From contig OZ023274.1 of assembly GCA_964007475.1 (NCBI GenBank), forward strand, positions 32,250,861-32,314,860: DNA of 64,000 bases, in the 5' to 3' direction. A program made the position numbers and the translations under genes. The DNA is from Hybos culiciformis. Its lineage: Eukaryota; Arthropoda; Insecta; Diptera; Hybotidae. Position 1 is the first letter of the stretch. The number at the start of each line of letters is the position of its first letter. Below the pieces are notes generated by a model. That model ran no database searches. It saw only the letters and a list, made by a program, of their open reading frames with translations, and was not told the origin of the DNA. Shown piece by piece: positions 12,001-23,956 of the stretch.

Positions 12001-15000
12001 AATCCTTTTATTGAATAAGTAAAGGGACTGTAATGCATTATATTGAAGTACGGCAATTTAAAATGTAACTGACATTTTTTACATTTATTACTGTACAGGA
12101 ATTTCGGTCTATGGTTAAACTGAAAACTTGACTCAATTCGTTTTATCGCTTTACATCGCCTTGTATACGGCTCAATTATTAAGCAATCAAATTATCTTTT
12201 TGAATTATTTTTATTTTAATTATTTAAAGATTTTTTTTTTTCAATTTTAATCTCTTTAAATTATTTTTTAATTTATATATAAAAAGATTACATAATTGAA
12301 CTTAATACAATTTTTAATTATTTATTAATTACCTTACTTAAATGTATTAAGTTACCACAGAAAAATAATTTTTTACGGTTTTCTTTGAAATATTTTTTTT
12401 TTTAATTTAATTATAAATTAATAAAATATTGTATAATAAATTTTTAAATTTCTGTACGCAATAAATTGAACAAACATAAAATATAAAAAAATTCAGATAT
12501 TGTGAATTTCTGCCCAATCACGATATGACAACAGCATCTTCTTCAGTTGCTAAGCTATGTCGTATCTCCAGTCGACTACGTCTGGGGAATAATAAATCCA
12601 ATAAAAATGAACTCATTCTAACCGGTCTTAAAATATTCCCAATACATTCTACAATATTCTTTCATTGAATATAAGAAATCAAGCACGAAATATGACAAAC
12701 TCCTTTTCATTTCTTTTTGCTTATTGGACTTTGAATAAACAAAGTTTCTAATATTTGACCAACTTTAATCACAATGAAAAAAAAATAAAATAAAATCCCA
12801 TAAATTCTCGCAATAAAAAAAAATTTTTTTTTTTGTTATTTTAACATCAAAATAATTTATTTAAAAATTAATTTATCTTTAGCGAAATATAGTGCACAAT
12901 TAAATTTATTCAACTGAAATTACTATGCAAAAAAAAAAAATCCCAAATCAAATTATTTTAATATATATAAAAGCTTTAGTAACGAAATAAATTTTAAGCT
13001 ATTGTTTTGGTCCCGGAAATAGAAAGTAAATATATTTTCAATCTTTTAATCGCAATTCTTTATTATTGTGGAAAAAGTTTTTTTTTTTTTCTTTTTTAAG
13101 AAATTTGGGCAAGACATTTATTTTATCTGATTAAAAAAGTGTGGTTGAAAATTTAATTTATTTTTCTAATGAATTTTTCAAACACTCTTTTGGAAAGTCA
13201 ATTCTTGAACAAGTAGAAATTGTAGTGAAATTTATTAACAAAACATACCTTTATTATTATATATTTTTTATATGTGTTCATTATTATATTTCAATATACC
13301 TATCATTCGCCAATAATAACAAAACAGAGTGTTGCTGATTATAAATAAATAAAAAATTTCATGAGAATTTTTAAAAAAATATTTCTAAGCTAAGTTGGAA
13401 TTACAAAATTAAATTTTAACCGATTTTACTTTAAATTGTATTTTATTTGACTAACATATAAAATAATAATGTTTAACATGTTTTTATAAATGTTTTTTTT
13501 TTTTGTAAAAATACATAATTTCAAAAAACAAAATTGCAAAATTGTTAATTCTAAGTGGGCTAACCAATTGTCATTGACTACATAATATGTAAAAGTTTTC
13601 ATAATTCAAGTTTCTTGTCTAAGTCTTTCGTTTTTATATGTTGTCTTCAATGCATTTTTTTTTTAGCATTTTGCATAAAAATTGCTACTTATGTACGTAT
13701 AATGTTAAAACAGTTTGTTTTTTTTTTTTACATAATTTTATGAGACAAAATAATTTCGTGACTTGAGTAGAATATGAATTAACATCTAATTAAAATATAA
13801 GTTAACAAAAAAAAAATACATTATGGGTTTTTATTAATGGATTTTTTTTTCTTAAAACACATTCTAAATTCTTCATAAACTTTAATTTAACATAAATTTT
13901 ATTATTATTGAATTAAGAACGTGGTAATTTTATCAATATCATATTTGTACACTTACATTCACTAGCATTTTGACACTGTAAAACTGTTAGAAAATATTTT
14001 TTTTTTTTTGTTTCGTTCAAACTTTTATGGCCCAACAATCAAAATAAAAGTGCTCGCGGCATCTAAAATTTTTAAAATTCCATAAATTCTCATATTTTTA
14101 ATATTTTATAAAAATCAAGTGCCTGGGAAAATTTCTAAGTAATTACATAAATTTTTAATAGTAAATCATTAACTTATAAAGCTAAAATATTATGTTACGT
14201 GGGTGAAAAATAATAAAGAAATTGTATTTTGAAATTTAATAACAAAATAGATCGATTTTTATGAAATTATAGAGTTTTTTATTCATGTACTATACATATA
14301 CCTATCAATTAAAATCAAAATCAATTTCTATTTGTTGTAATTTGATACTTTGAAATTTTTTTATTTTTTAATTTATTATGATGCCGGAATAGCATAATTA
14401 AAATAATAAATTAATATAAATAAATACATACGTTACACTATCTATATATTAAAAGAAATACCTTCACTTCAACACCTTATCTTCAACAAATTCTGTTTTA
14501 TGAATCTAACTTTATTTTATCTATTTTATATTAGATATCTTCATTATAATTTAACATTAATATTATATTGAAAATGTCTTATTTGCCACAAATTATATAC
14601 GAGACTGATAATACTAAATTTAGAAGAAAACCTATCACGGCATATTAATTCTGTGCAAGATGGTTCATACTATTCTTAAAATAAATGTATGGCTACTTTT
14701 AATTAGGAAATATTTTGGAGGCTATTGAATTATTCATGTTTGAAAGAAAAAAAAAATAGCTAAAAAAAAAAAGAATTATTTAACCCCATCATAGGCCAAT
14801 CCACATTCCGTTATTTGAAAGACCTGTTTTTTTTTATTCATTTTCTATATTTATGAGCAATTTTAAGAAACTTATAGGTAATCAAGCATTTCGATGATAT
14901 CAGAAATGCTAATATGACAGATTTTTTTTTTTTAATGAAAGTATGAGCATAAAAACTATACAATATCATCAGAAAGAAAAAAAAAAACAGTATATTCATA

Positions 15001-18000
15001 GAAGATTTATGTAAAAATAATTGAATTCATTATTTTAAAACCTGGCTTTGAAGTGAATGTTGTAACCAACATCATTTAATTTAAGGCAATTACCTTTTTT
15101 TTTTCTCTAAAAATAAAAAAAATAAAATATTATGCTACGTAATATCCAGTATCGCTATTATAGTACTTATATTATTGCAAAATTTTATGTGCTCACATTT
15201 TTGCGCACATAATTGTATATTGTATATTGCACATCAATTTATAAATAATACACCATAAGTAAACTTAATATTACACCGACAACACATTAAAGTTTCTCCC
15301 ATCATATATTAGGATTATTATTTTATATAAGTGGAACTATCAGTTAAATTTACTTAAAATGTATTAAAAGAAATCAAGAAAATTATATTAATCTCATTAA
15401 TTTATGGATTAATAAATTTTGTCCTACATTCATGACGTGTATGTAATAAAACGATTCATTATGCTAAATTTATTATAGATTATTATGAAAACCATAAATG
15501 TAGTTGAAGAAAAAATCAGTACTTAAATATCAATTTCCAAAATATAACATCGTATAGATACTACAACCTGGTTTTCAAACTATAATGTACATTACTGTCT
15601 ACTATAATATAACTTATTCAATTTATTTCGAATTTTAACATTTATAGGATATACTTTTGTGTTTTCTGTTAATTTTTCTTATAAATTCAAAAATAATAAT
15701 TCATTTTATAATTCGCTTAAAACAAAAATAAATCCTAGATTTCTATTAACTTAGAGGTCGGCCAAAGAAATTGTAAACACTTGTTGATAAAAAATAAAAT
15801 AAAAATATTATTGCAATGAAAATAAACATGAATGATTTTTAGTATTATTGCCATATGATCTTTTATACATTATTTTGGTTTACTAAAAAAAAAATGCAAT
15901 TATTAAAGACTTGTTTGTTCACTTTTTTTGTTCAGATAGGTTAGTCTATTATGGCTTCAGGCTGTACAATTTTTTTTTGTTTTATATGATAATTTTATTT
16001 TCAATTTCTATTATTTCATTAGTTTTTTTTTTTTTTAATTTGATGAAACAAAATGTATCTTATTTATAAGAACGTGATAAAATTAAAATGAAACGGTGTA
16101 ACATTGTAAGATAATAATTCATTGTTATTTTGATTGATTAATACTGCACTTGAATCTAGAGTTTTTAATCAAAATAAAATATCATCCAATTTTGTATTTT
16201 TTACCAAAAGATATTTTAAGAGTTTTATTCTAAATACAACGAACTGAATATATTAATATATTAATAATAGAAAACTTTTTATAAAAAAACTCAGAATTTA
16301 AGCGGGATGTTTTCGAATATGTTTTAGTGTATTAAGTTTTCAACCATAATAACAAACACTATACTATGCATAATATACTGATATACTTTCTTTAATAATG
16401 CTAAATTAGTTTATTAATGATAAGATAATCTAAAAATTACTTCCATGAGACTAAAATGAATCAAACGAGACGTTGAAAAAAGTTTGTCTATATATGTTTT
16501 CATTTTATTGAGACATCATAACTGCTCATTATCGTCACGCAGTCAATAGTAAATTTTGTTGATTGAATGGATTTATTCTCACTATTTTAGAGTAAAATTT
16601 TTTCTTAACCTGCGGGGCCCCAATTTTTTTTTTTTTTTTTTCATTTAATGTGAAATCATTTTAAATTTTATCATATTTATAAGGTAAATTTCATAATTTT
16701 TTTTTAACTTACATAGATATTTCAATAGACATCAAATTATTTCTTTTTTATGTTTAGTATTTTTTTTGTATAAGCTATTGATAGAATTTTTCCCATCTTA
16801 CAAACCATGTTATTCAATAATTTTTATGTAAATAATTCTTTTTTTTTTTGCTATTTAACTGAGTCTGACACAATTACCCACATTCAATTCTTGAGTACAT
16901 TTTTTAGAATATAATAAAATTAATATTTACCGCAGAGGTACATCAACAATATAAATTACGAGGGTTTAAGTATGTCAGAGAATATAGCATTACAGACACA
17001 GATTCTTAATAATATATACTTACGAGTTACGAAACATGTTTTTTGAGAATTTAGACCCGCAATGTACATAATGCTCGTAATATTAAAAAACACTTATTTT
17101 ATGTTTTCAGGCGTAGATCCAGAGGGTTCTAAAATTCACTACAGTATATCTGGTCCAGTATTTTCAGTTGACAGAGCCACTGGAGTCATTAGGCTACGCC
17201 AAGAACTAGATCGTGAATTACAAAATTCAGTTGAAGTTATTATAAGTTTAACAGATGAATCAATAAGTAATACCGAGCCTAATACAATTTCACTGAGAAG
17301 AGAGATACCTGTAAGAGATTACAATGACAATCCACCAACATTTGTGGGGAGACCGTATTCAGCTAGAATTAATGAATCAACTATTTTAGGAACTGAAATT
17401 GATATACGGCCACATATACTGGTGGTTGATAAAGATGAAGGTATAAATTCAGAAATAACGCTAACGTGTCATGAAGAAGGAGAGCCTAATATTTGTGCAA
17501 CATTTCACGTAGAAACAGAAAAAATTTCTATTGGAAATTACACAGCAAGCATATCGTTGTTGAGACCATTGGATTTCGAAACCCGATCTTCTTATATAAT
17601 GACACTAATGGCTAAAGATATGGCAAAGGAAAACCCTTTAACATCATTTGCAACAATATCTATAACAGTTTTAGATGTTCAAGATCAGCCACCACTATTT
17701 TTAGATGGACCTTACTCAGCTACAATACCCGAAAATACTCCAAAAGTAAGTACTTTCAATTGAAAGTTCCTTTAACTGTGCTCGTTCTTTTTCAATATTA
17801 CATTCAATTTCAGGATACTACAATTTTAAAAATTGCTGCAATAGATGGAGATGTAGGAAATCCTCGAAAATTATTTCTTTCTTTAGAAAACGAAAATTTA
17901 GGCCATTTTAGGTTAGAAAAAATAGGAAAACTTGAAGATGGAGAAGCAGCTTTGGTAACAACTGAAGTACCGCTAGATCGAGAAAGCTTAGAAATTTTAC

Positions 18001-21000
18001 AAAAAGGCGGTGTTTATTCATTCAACGTGAAAGCAACAGAAATGATGGACAATGAATTAACATCTGACTTTGCGACTACGCAAATAACGATAGTTGTCAC
18101 TGATGTGGACGATCATTATCCTGAATTTAATACACCAGTTTTAAATATTTCAATTCCAGAAAATCTTGGAAATGGAATGCCATTACCCGGCTTATCATTA
18201 TTCGCCAATGATCGTGATTTAGGAAGCAACAGTCATTATTATTTGTCACTAAGAAATGTTCAAAATGCAGATGATGTGTTTGAGGTGTCACCAAGTGAGA
18301 GTGAAGGTCGAACACCAGTTGTAGTCAAAATTATTAACTCGAAACGCTTAGATTATGATGTTGAAGACCCTTTAGAAAGGGAGTTTATCTTTGATGTGAT
18401 AGCTTCAGTTTATAATGTTGAATTAGCGATATCCAGAATAACTGTTCATTTATTAGATGCTAATGATAACTCTCCAGTATTTGAAAAACCCACTTACAAT
18501 TTTAATGTCGAAGAAAATCAACCGGTAGGAAAAAAAATTGGAAATTTTTTAGCAACAGATAAAGATTCAGGCGACTACGGCAAAATAACTTATATTCTTA
18601 AAGGTTTTGGTGCCGATAATTTTTTTATTGATGAAATAACTGGGGTTTTGTATGTCCAGAAAAGTTTAGATTACGAAAAGCAAACTAGTTTTAGTTTATC
18701 AGTGGCAGCAATCGACGGAGGAGGAAGAGAATCGAATGCGAATTTACTAATAAACGTCATTGATTTGAATGATAACTATCCTAAATTTGAGAGTCAAGAG
18801 TATACAAGAACCATTCGTGAAGGTGCTACAGAATTTGAACCACAATTTTTTGTTAGAGCTTACGATATAGATGGTCTAACACAAGGCGGCGGTAGAATTT
18901 TGTATTCAATTCATACAGAAAATAGTATATCAGGACAGGTGTTTGCTATTAATGAACATACCGGAGAACTGACATTAAGAAAAGTTGCTAAATCCATGGA
19001 TACTGAGAGGGGACAGTACGATTTGGTGATTGAAGCAAAAGATTATGGTAAGTTTATATTTAACAAAGATAATTTCCAATCTTAAATAAATATACCTACA
19101 CATAAGTCAATTTGCATTTATACACTACATAAAACAAAATTATTTATTTAATCTCCCTTCTTATAAATTTTGTATATCAGGAAGACCACCGCTCCAAGCC
19201 ACTACACGTGTTATGATAAGAGTTGGAATATCTGGTAATCAACGTCCAATATTTAAAGGACAATTTCGGAATTTCGAAAATCTTCCTGTTATTGGACCTC
19301 CAAGTTATAAAGTTTCAGTAGCAGAAAATGCCCAACCAGGTGATAACGTTACCATAGTAACTGCACAAGATCCCGACGGCATAGACTCGATGCTACGATA
19401 CAAAATAGTTGGTGCTAATGATAACTTTGTTATTAATGAATTGTAAGTAGCACAAATAATTGTGTATTCCTAGAAATACAATTTATTTCTAATTTTTAGA
19501 TCTGGTCTAATCCAGGTTTCATCGCACGCAAATTTAGACAGAGATGTGAACTTAAATGATTTTCAAATCATTGTTAATGCAATCGATGTAGGTCTTCCAA
19601 TACCAGAAACTGCAACGACAACCGTATATGTTACCATAAATGACGTCAACAATAAGCCTCCGAAATTTGAGCACTCCAGTTACGTAGCTTATGTTTCAGA
19701 GAGAAGTAATATTGGAAATGAAGTTTTGAAATTAAAAGCTACAGACACAGATTTAAATGCAAAATTAGATTACAAAATCAAAGTACCTGTGAAAGCAAAA
19801 ACGAAAACAGGAGTAAAATCAAGGCCAAATTATAACGCTCAAGATGCCTTCCGGATTGATAATCAAACTGGACAAATTTTTGTAAACAGTACATTACAAC
19901 ACGATATAGCAGCTGTGATTATATTGAAAGTAGAAGTAAGAGATCTGAGCGCTGAATTAAAAGTTGATCAACAATTTGATACCACTGAAGTTACAATTTA
20001 TGTGCAATCTTTTCAAGATAAAAATCCTATTTTCAAACATAAAGGATGGAACAGCATTAATCCTCTTATAAGTTTCTCCGTCAAAGAGGAAATGCCTATA
20101 GATAGCACACTTTATACTTTACGTGCTGATGATCCAATTTTGAATATACCAATAAGTAGTTTTAGTATGGTTAAAAATGATGAATCAGAATTTTTTGATT
20201 TGAACGAAAGAACTGGTGACCTCATTCTTAAGAAGCGGCTGGACTATGAATCAATAGAAACTAATAACTTTCAATTCCAAATTATGGCATATTCTTTAGA
20301 TGGACAACGTAGCACAGTGACAAAAATTAATATAACTGTAGAAAACGTTAATGATAATGATCCAATTTTTGAAAAAGAAGAATACCACGCAACATTAATT
20401 GAAAATAAAGAGTATCCTGAAAAAGTAATAACCGTTAAAGCCACCGATAAAGATGCTGTTTTATCATCTTATGATGAGCAAACCGGCTATAATCGAATCA
20501 TGTATTCACTACAAGGAATTTATGCTGATTTATTTAGAATTAACAATGATACTGGGGAGATAGGTATTGCTGAAAATCAAATTATTGATAGAGAAAAACA
20601 ATCCAAAATTATTTTAACAGTGAGGGCAGAAGATTCTCTTGGTAAACCTATGGATGCCAAACAAGCATTAGTTGATTTAGTTATTGATATTTTGGATATA
20701 AATGATAATGCTCCTAAATTTAACCAAAAAAATTACACAGCTGTGATTCAGGAAAATGTTCTTATCGATTCATTTGTTCTTAATGTTACTGCTACTGATC
20801 CAGACGACGGTCCTGGAGGAGAAGTTCATTATGACATTGTAAATGAAGGAGAAGTTTATGGTTTATTCAAAATAAATAAAATGAATGGTGAAATAAGAAC
20901 TAAAAAAATGTTAACAGGCAAGGGTCGAGCAGATCCATTTGAAATCCAAATCCGTGCTCAAGATAATGGTGCTCAGGTTCCCAAACAAAATTCTTTACAC

Positions 21001-22901
21001 AGTGATGTTACAGTTTGGATATACATTGGTGATGTTAGTGCGAATGATGGGATTCCGTATTTCATAGCCCCATTGATTGGACAAATTGCAAACATATCAG
21101 AGGTAAAAAAAAATTATAATTTTTAAATTCAATTGTTTAAGAATTTCGAAAATTTTAAAGTAATATTATTTTTAATTTTAGAATGCAACTATTGGTTCGC
21201 CGGTTTTTCAAGTTATTGCGAATGATCCAGATAGCCCAAATACTCCATCAGGCACGCTATTCTATAAAATCCAAGACGATACAATGGATTCAAATATGTT
21301 CAAAATAGATTCAATTACAGGTTTAATTAGTACTATGAGTGTACTTGATCGGGAAGCGAGACAAATTTATAATATTATTTTGGAAGTTTCTGATAATGGA
21401 ATGCCGCGACAATCAAACACAAGGATATTGAAAATTAATGTTTTGGATGTTGATGATCATCAACCAAGATTTTTGCGTGATGTAGTAAGATGAATTATCA
21501 TTATAATAAATATAATATTTAATTTTAATTGTCAACTTTTTCAGGACGCACAACCACTGGAATTACGAATATTTGAAGAAGAATCTGTTGGTACTTTAGT
21601 GGGAAATTTATCTGCCATAGATGAAGATATGGATGAAAATGGAGCTATTAATTATATGTTTATTGGAGGAAATGAAGAAAACTTATTTAGTATTGAAAGA
21701 ACAAAGAATAATATCGCTGTTATTAGATCAAACAAGAAATTGGATCGTGAAACTATGGAATCTTATTTGACTACTGTCAAATGCTTCAAAAATGGCATCG
21801 ATCCAACAGAAATTTCAAGAAAAGTATATAATCGCTATGATGATTCTGAGATTCAAGTTCTCATTCGGATTGTAGATATTGATGATAATTTACCACAATT
21901 CGAAAGAAAGGACTCTTCAATCGGGGTTCGAATTAATGTTCCGACAGATGCACTTATTACAAAAATTAAAGCAATAGACAAAGATCCTGATGCTCTTCCA
22001 ATTATTTATTCAATCAGTAATATATCTTTTATACCACAATTTTATAGACGACAAAATAAAACTGATGTTAACTATGACGATTTATTCATTTTAAACAATC
22101 AAACCGGAGAGCTACGAACTAGAGGAAACTTTTATGACTTCGTTGATGGATATTTTTATTTGAAAATCAGAGCGAATAATTCAGAAAAAACTCGAAGACA
22201 TACTTATGCTAGTATCAAAATTTTTGTTATACGTGATAAATCGATTTTGAGATTCGTTTTTGCAAAACCACCATCTGATATTCAGAATGTAATCGGGGAA
22301 TTCGAATCATCGGTCCAAGATTTATTAAGACCAATGAATCTTGAGATCAATGTATATGATACACAAGTTTTAACTAAAGATGATCTAAGTTTAGATTTTT
22401 CAGGATCAAGCAGTTGTTTTCAATTATTCCGAAATGGAACTGCATTATCATTGAATAAAATGAAAAAAATTATGGAAGCTGAGGAAATGAAAAATGAATT
22501 ATTAGATGCGTATGTTAAATATGGTGTTAGTAATATTGAATCTTGTGCAATTAAACGTAAATTAATTACATCTAGCTTAATGCTATCACCTGGTGCTTGG
22601 TTGGTAATACTATCAGCTTTAATAGGTTTAGCAGCGATTATAGCAACATGTACAGCTTTCTGTTTAACAAAAAGGTAGAGTTTAACTATAAAGATTATAT
22701 TTTGTGAATATCTCATAATATTAGAATACTTGCAAATTTTTTTACAAATTTTCCTGATCTTCAATTTAAACTTTTTTTAGGTTCAAAAAGCAAACGAAAC
22801 GATCAATTTCCAACCGTTCACGTACACCTCCAGAGCCGTTTGGCAGTATATCTGGAACTGGGCCAATATATTATTCGGAACCTCTATATGGACCATTGTA
22901 G
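5802..22901 (+). CDS. Cad74A: Cad74A-like transmembrane cadherin, complete, eight exons
   Basis: Joining 5802-6024, 17111-17745, 17814-19047, 19181-19442, 19500-21102, 21182-21484, 21545-22674 and 22781-22901 gives 1836 residues with every junction in frame at GT-AG sites. The protein has a signal peptide (hydrophobic 17-37, cleavage probably near 40), about 14 extracellular cadherin repeats with calcium motifs of the DxNDNxP/DVDDxxP type, a membrane-proximal region, one transmembrane helix (about 1772-1793) and a 43-residue tail without a catenin-binding domain. Family members are calcium-dependent cell-surface adhesion proteins; this one's partner is unknown. Length (about 1820 in Drosophila Cad74A, from memory) and proximity to tap favour Cad74A; Cad87A is the main alternative. 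The stop TAG is followed at once by TGA. Membership of the cadherin superfamily is certain; the paralogue name is not. Confidence 0.85.
6696..7001. mobile_element. 306-bp MITE with 75-bp inverted repeats and TA duplication
   Basis: The ends CCATAAAGGAAGT and ACTTCCTTTATGG begin inverted repeats of about 75 bases with only a few mismatches, including the internal match ATGCTAATAAAAATAGTG. TA sits immediately outside each end (6694-6695 and 7002-7003), the target duplication of Tc1/mariner-type elements. No transposase is encoded. Near-identical arms suggest a fairly young insertion. It lies in the first intron of the cadherin gene. Confidence 0.85.
9729..9845. mobile_element. GC-richer transposon-like remnant with two hairpins
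   Basis: The segment starts AGTAGGGCTGCCAGGTGTCC and contains two 8-bp stems: TTCGGGAC paired with GTCCCGAA, and CCTTAGCT paired with AGCTAAGG. Its composition differs from the surrounding intron. GGGCTGCCA-like starts are seen at the ends of some insect DNA transposons, but no matching second end or target duplication was found, so this is only a suggestion. Confidence 0.3.
12525..12668 (+). CDS. Candidate small ORF inside cadherin intron 1
   Basis: ATG at 12525 opens a 47-codon frame ending in TGA at 12666-12668. It begins MTTASSSVAKLCRISSRLRL, an N-terminus rich in Ser, Arg and Leu and free of acidic residues, resembling a mitochondrial targeting peptide. The DNA is more complex than the flanking A/T runs. 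Frames of this length are frequent by chance at this base composition, and there is no independent evidence of expression. It could also be a first exon of an unrecognised nested gene. Confidence 0.15.
   Translation: MTTASSSVAKLCRISSRLRLGNNKSNKNELILTGLKIFPIHSTIFFH
17111..17745 (+). CDS. Cad74A: Cadherin exon 2: EC1 to start of EC3
   Basis: Residues 75-286. Acceptor TGTTTTCAG/GCGTAG, donor CCAAAA/GTAAGT. It completes EC1 (closing motif RDYNDNPPTF), holds EC2 (closing motif LDVQDQPPLF) and the first strand of EC3 (YSATIPENTPK). Confidence 0.95.
17814..19047 (+). CDS. Cad74A: Cadherin exon 3: EC3 to EC6
   Basis: Residues 287-697. Acceptor CAATTTCAG/GATACT, donor GATTATG/GTAAGT in phase 1. It contains the linker motifs VTDVDDHYPEF, LLDANDNSPVF and VIDLNDNYPKF, which close EC3, EC4 and EC5, and most of EC6 (YTRTIREGATEFEP). 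Confidence 0.95.
19181..19442 (+). CDS. Cad74A: Cadherin exon 4: end of EC6 and start of EC7
   Basis: Residues 698-785. Acceptor TATATCAG/GAAGACC, donor GAATT/GTAAGT in phase 2. EC6 ends with VGISGNQRPIF, a linker lacking the usual DxND calcium motif. EC7 starts at YKVSVAENAQPG. Confidence 0.93.
19500..21102 (+). CDS. Cad74A: Cadherin exon 5: EC7 to start of EC12
   Basis: Residues 785-1319, the largest exon. Acceptor AATTTTTAG/ATCTGG, donor TCAGAG/GTAAAA. Linkers are TINDVNNKPPKF (EC7), VQSFQDKNPIF (EC8, degenerate), VENVNDNDPIF (EC9), ILDINDNAPKF (EC10) and IGDVSANDGIPYF (EC11, with extra residues). Confidence 0.95.
21182..21484 (+). CDS. Cad74A: Cadherin exon 6: EC12
   Basis: Residues 1320-1420, in phase 0 at both ends (101 codons), so skipping this exon would keep the frame. 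Acceptor TAATTTTAG/AATGCA, donor GATGTA/GTAAGA. EC12 closes with VLDVDDHQPRF. Confidence 0.93.
21545..22674 (+). CDS. Cad74A: Cadherin exon 7: EC13, EC14, membrane-proximal region and TM helix
   Basis: Residues 1421-1797. Acceptor CTTTTTCAG/GACGCA, donor AAAAG/GTAGAG in phase 2. The EC13 linker is IVDIDDNLPQF. EC14 is degenerate at its end (IFVIRDKS, no calcium linker). A membrane-proximal region with two cysteines follows, then the helix WLVILSALIGLAAIIATC near 1772-1793. If the intron were retained, translation would stop after the next codon. Confidence 0.94.
22781..22901 (+). CDS. Cad74A: Cadherin exon 8: short cytoplasmic tail
   Basis: Residues 1798-1836. Acceptor CTTTTTTTAG/GTTCAA. The tail starts basic (FKKQTKRSISNRSR), then has a Pro/Gly/Tyr-rich end finishing SEPLYGPL. 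There is no armadillo/catenin-binding motif. The reading frame ends TAG TGA, a tandem double stop. Confidence 0.9.
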
Positions 22902-22930
22902 TGAAGGAATGTACTAATAGTTTTTTTGTA

Positions 22931-22936
22931 AATAAA
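22931..22936 (+). promoter_or_regulatory. Polyadenylation signal after the cadherin gene
   Basis: AATAAA lies 30 bases after the stop codon, and a second AATAAA-type word lies about 100 bases further on (near 23037). The first would give an unusually short 3' UTR. Confidence 0.5.
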
Positions 22937-23116
22937 ATTAGCTAGTTAAAAAATTTTAAATAAGTCAGTCAGTAAAATGTATAAAAAAACAACTATTTTG
23001 TGATAAACTATTGAATGCCTTTAAAAAATTATTTAAAATAAATGAATTAATCATAGTAAGTATATATAAAATTATATTAAAACATAATAACTTAAGAACT
23101 TTTATCTTCCTGGATC

Positions 23117-23866
23117 CAGTGCTCGAAGTGAGGCGGGATGGGGTGGGATGCCATCCCGGTACTTCTAAATAATTCTAAACTCATCCCACCACTTCTTAGG
23201 ATGGAAAAAACCATCCCGGAACATATTTTTTTAAATTTTAAATAATTTTTTTATGAGTTTTAAAAATTTTTATCAAAAAGAAATTAAAAATAATTTTAAA
23301 TGAGACTTTTAAAATTCAAATAGTAAATAGTAGATATTTGGGTTACTAATTGGCCATGTAGTTTTTTTTTTTTACAATTTTCGCAGTTTTCGTAAATTTC
23401 AATTTTTGCCCGATCAAATTTTGAATATTCTCTATCTTTAGTTAACTTCCAAATTTTGTTTAAATAAAAAAAATAAAAATTTAAGAACAGCAGGAGATAT
23501 AAAAGCGGATAGAGAAGAGCATTTGAATGAATGAACTTAGCACATTAAGCCAAGATAGGACATTACAGGAGCCCAATACTTTAAAGTTCCTAGATTACCA
23601 GGCAGAAACACAATGGTGTGAAAAACATTTTTAGAAACATATAAATATAACAGTTAAAGAAAGTGGACATGTTCTATTTGCAGTTCATTAAATGATTAAG
23701 GAACAACAAAGACGCAACGCAAGCTGGTAAAATTAAAATAAAGTTGTTTGGATGAGTCATTTTTCTAGTAAAAAAGGAAAAAGCGATGAAGCCCCCACGA
23801 GCCTCAACCTGCTCTTAAATTTTTTTTAACCATCCCACCACTTTTACCCTGCCACTTCGACCACTG
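23117..23866. mobile_element. 750-bp non-autonomous hAT element with 8-bp target duplication
   Basis: Ends CAGTGCTCGAAGTG and, reading inward from the right, CAGTGGTCGAAGTG, differing at one base in 14. The 8-base word CCTGGATC flanks both ends (23109-23116 and 23867-23874), a perfect target duplication. The CAGTG start and 8-bp duplication are hallmarks of the hAT superfamily. GTGGGATG/CATCCCACCACTT motifs repeat inside both ends. No transposase frame is intact. The insertion begins about 215 bases after the cadherin stop codon. Confidence 0.9.
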
Positions 23867-23956
23867 CCTGGATCCTATAATGCACACATTTCTGGTATTT
23901 TATTTCTTAAAACGTTGTTTGATATTTAACGTTTTATTATTATTGTTAATTGAAAC

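Larger units (their letters stand above)
6025..17110 (+). other. Intron 1 of the cadherin gene, 11.1 kb
   Basis: GT at 6025 and AG at 17109-17110. The intron is mostly A/T runs. It holds a TA-flanked MITE (6696-7001), a GC-richer transposon-like scrap (9729-9845) and a small open frame (12525-12668), each listed separately. No nested gene with convincing coding character was seen. Such a long first intron is a usual place for enhancers, but none can be named from sequence. Confidence 0.8.

Noticed and set aside
18127..18315. Minus-strand open frame within cadherin exon 3
   Set aside because: It lies entirely inside a well-supported exon and is a shadow.
22420..22764. 114-codon minus-strand open frame over the cadherin transmembrane exon
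   Set aside because: Antisense shadow of exon 7 and the last intron, with no domain.
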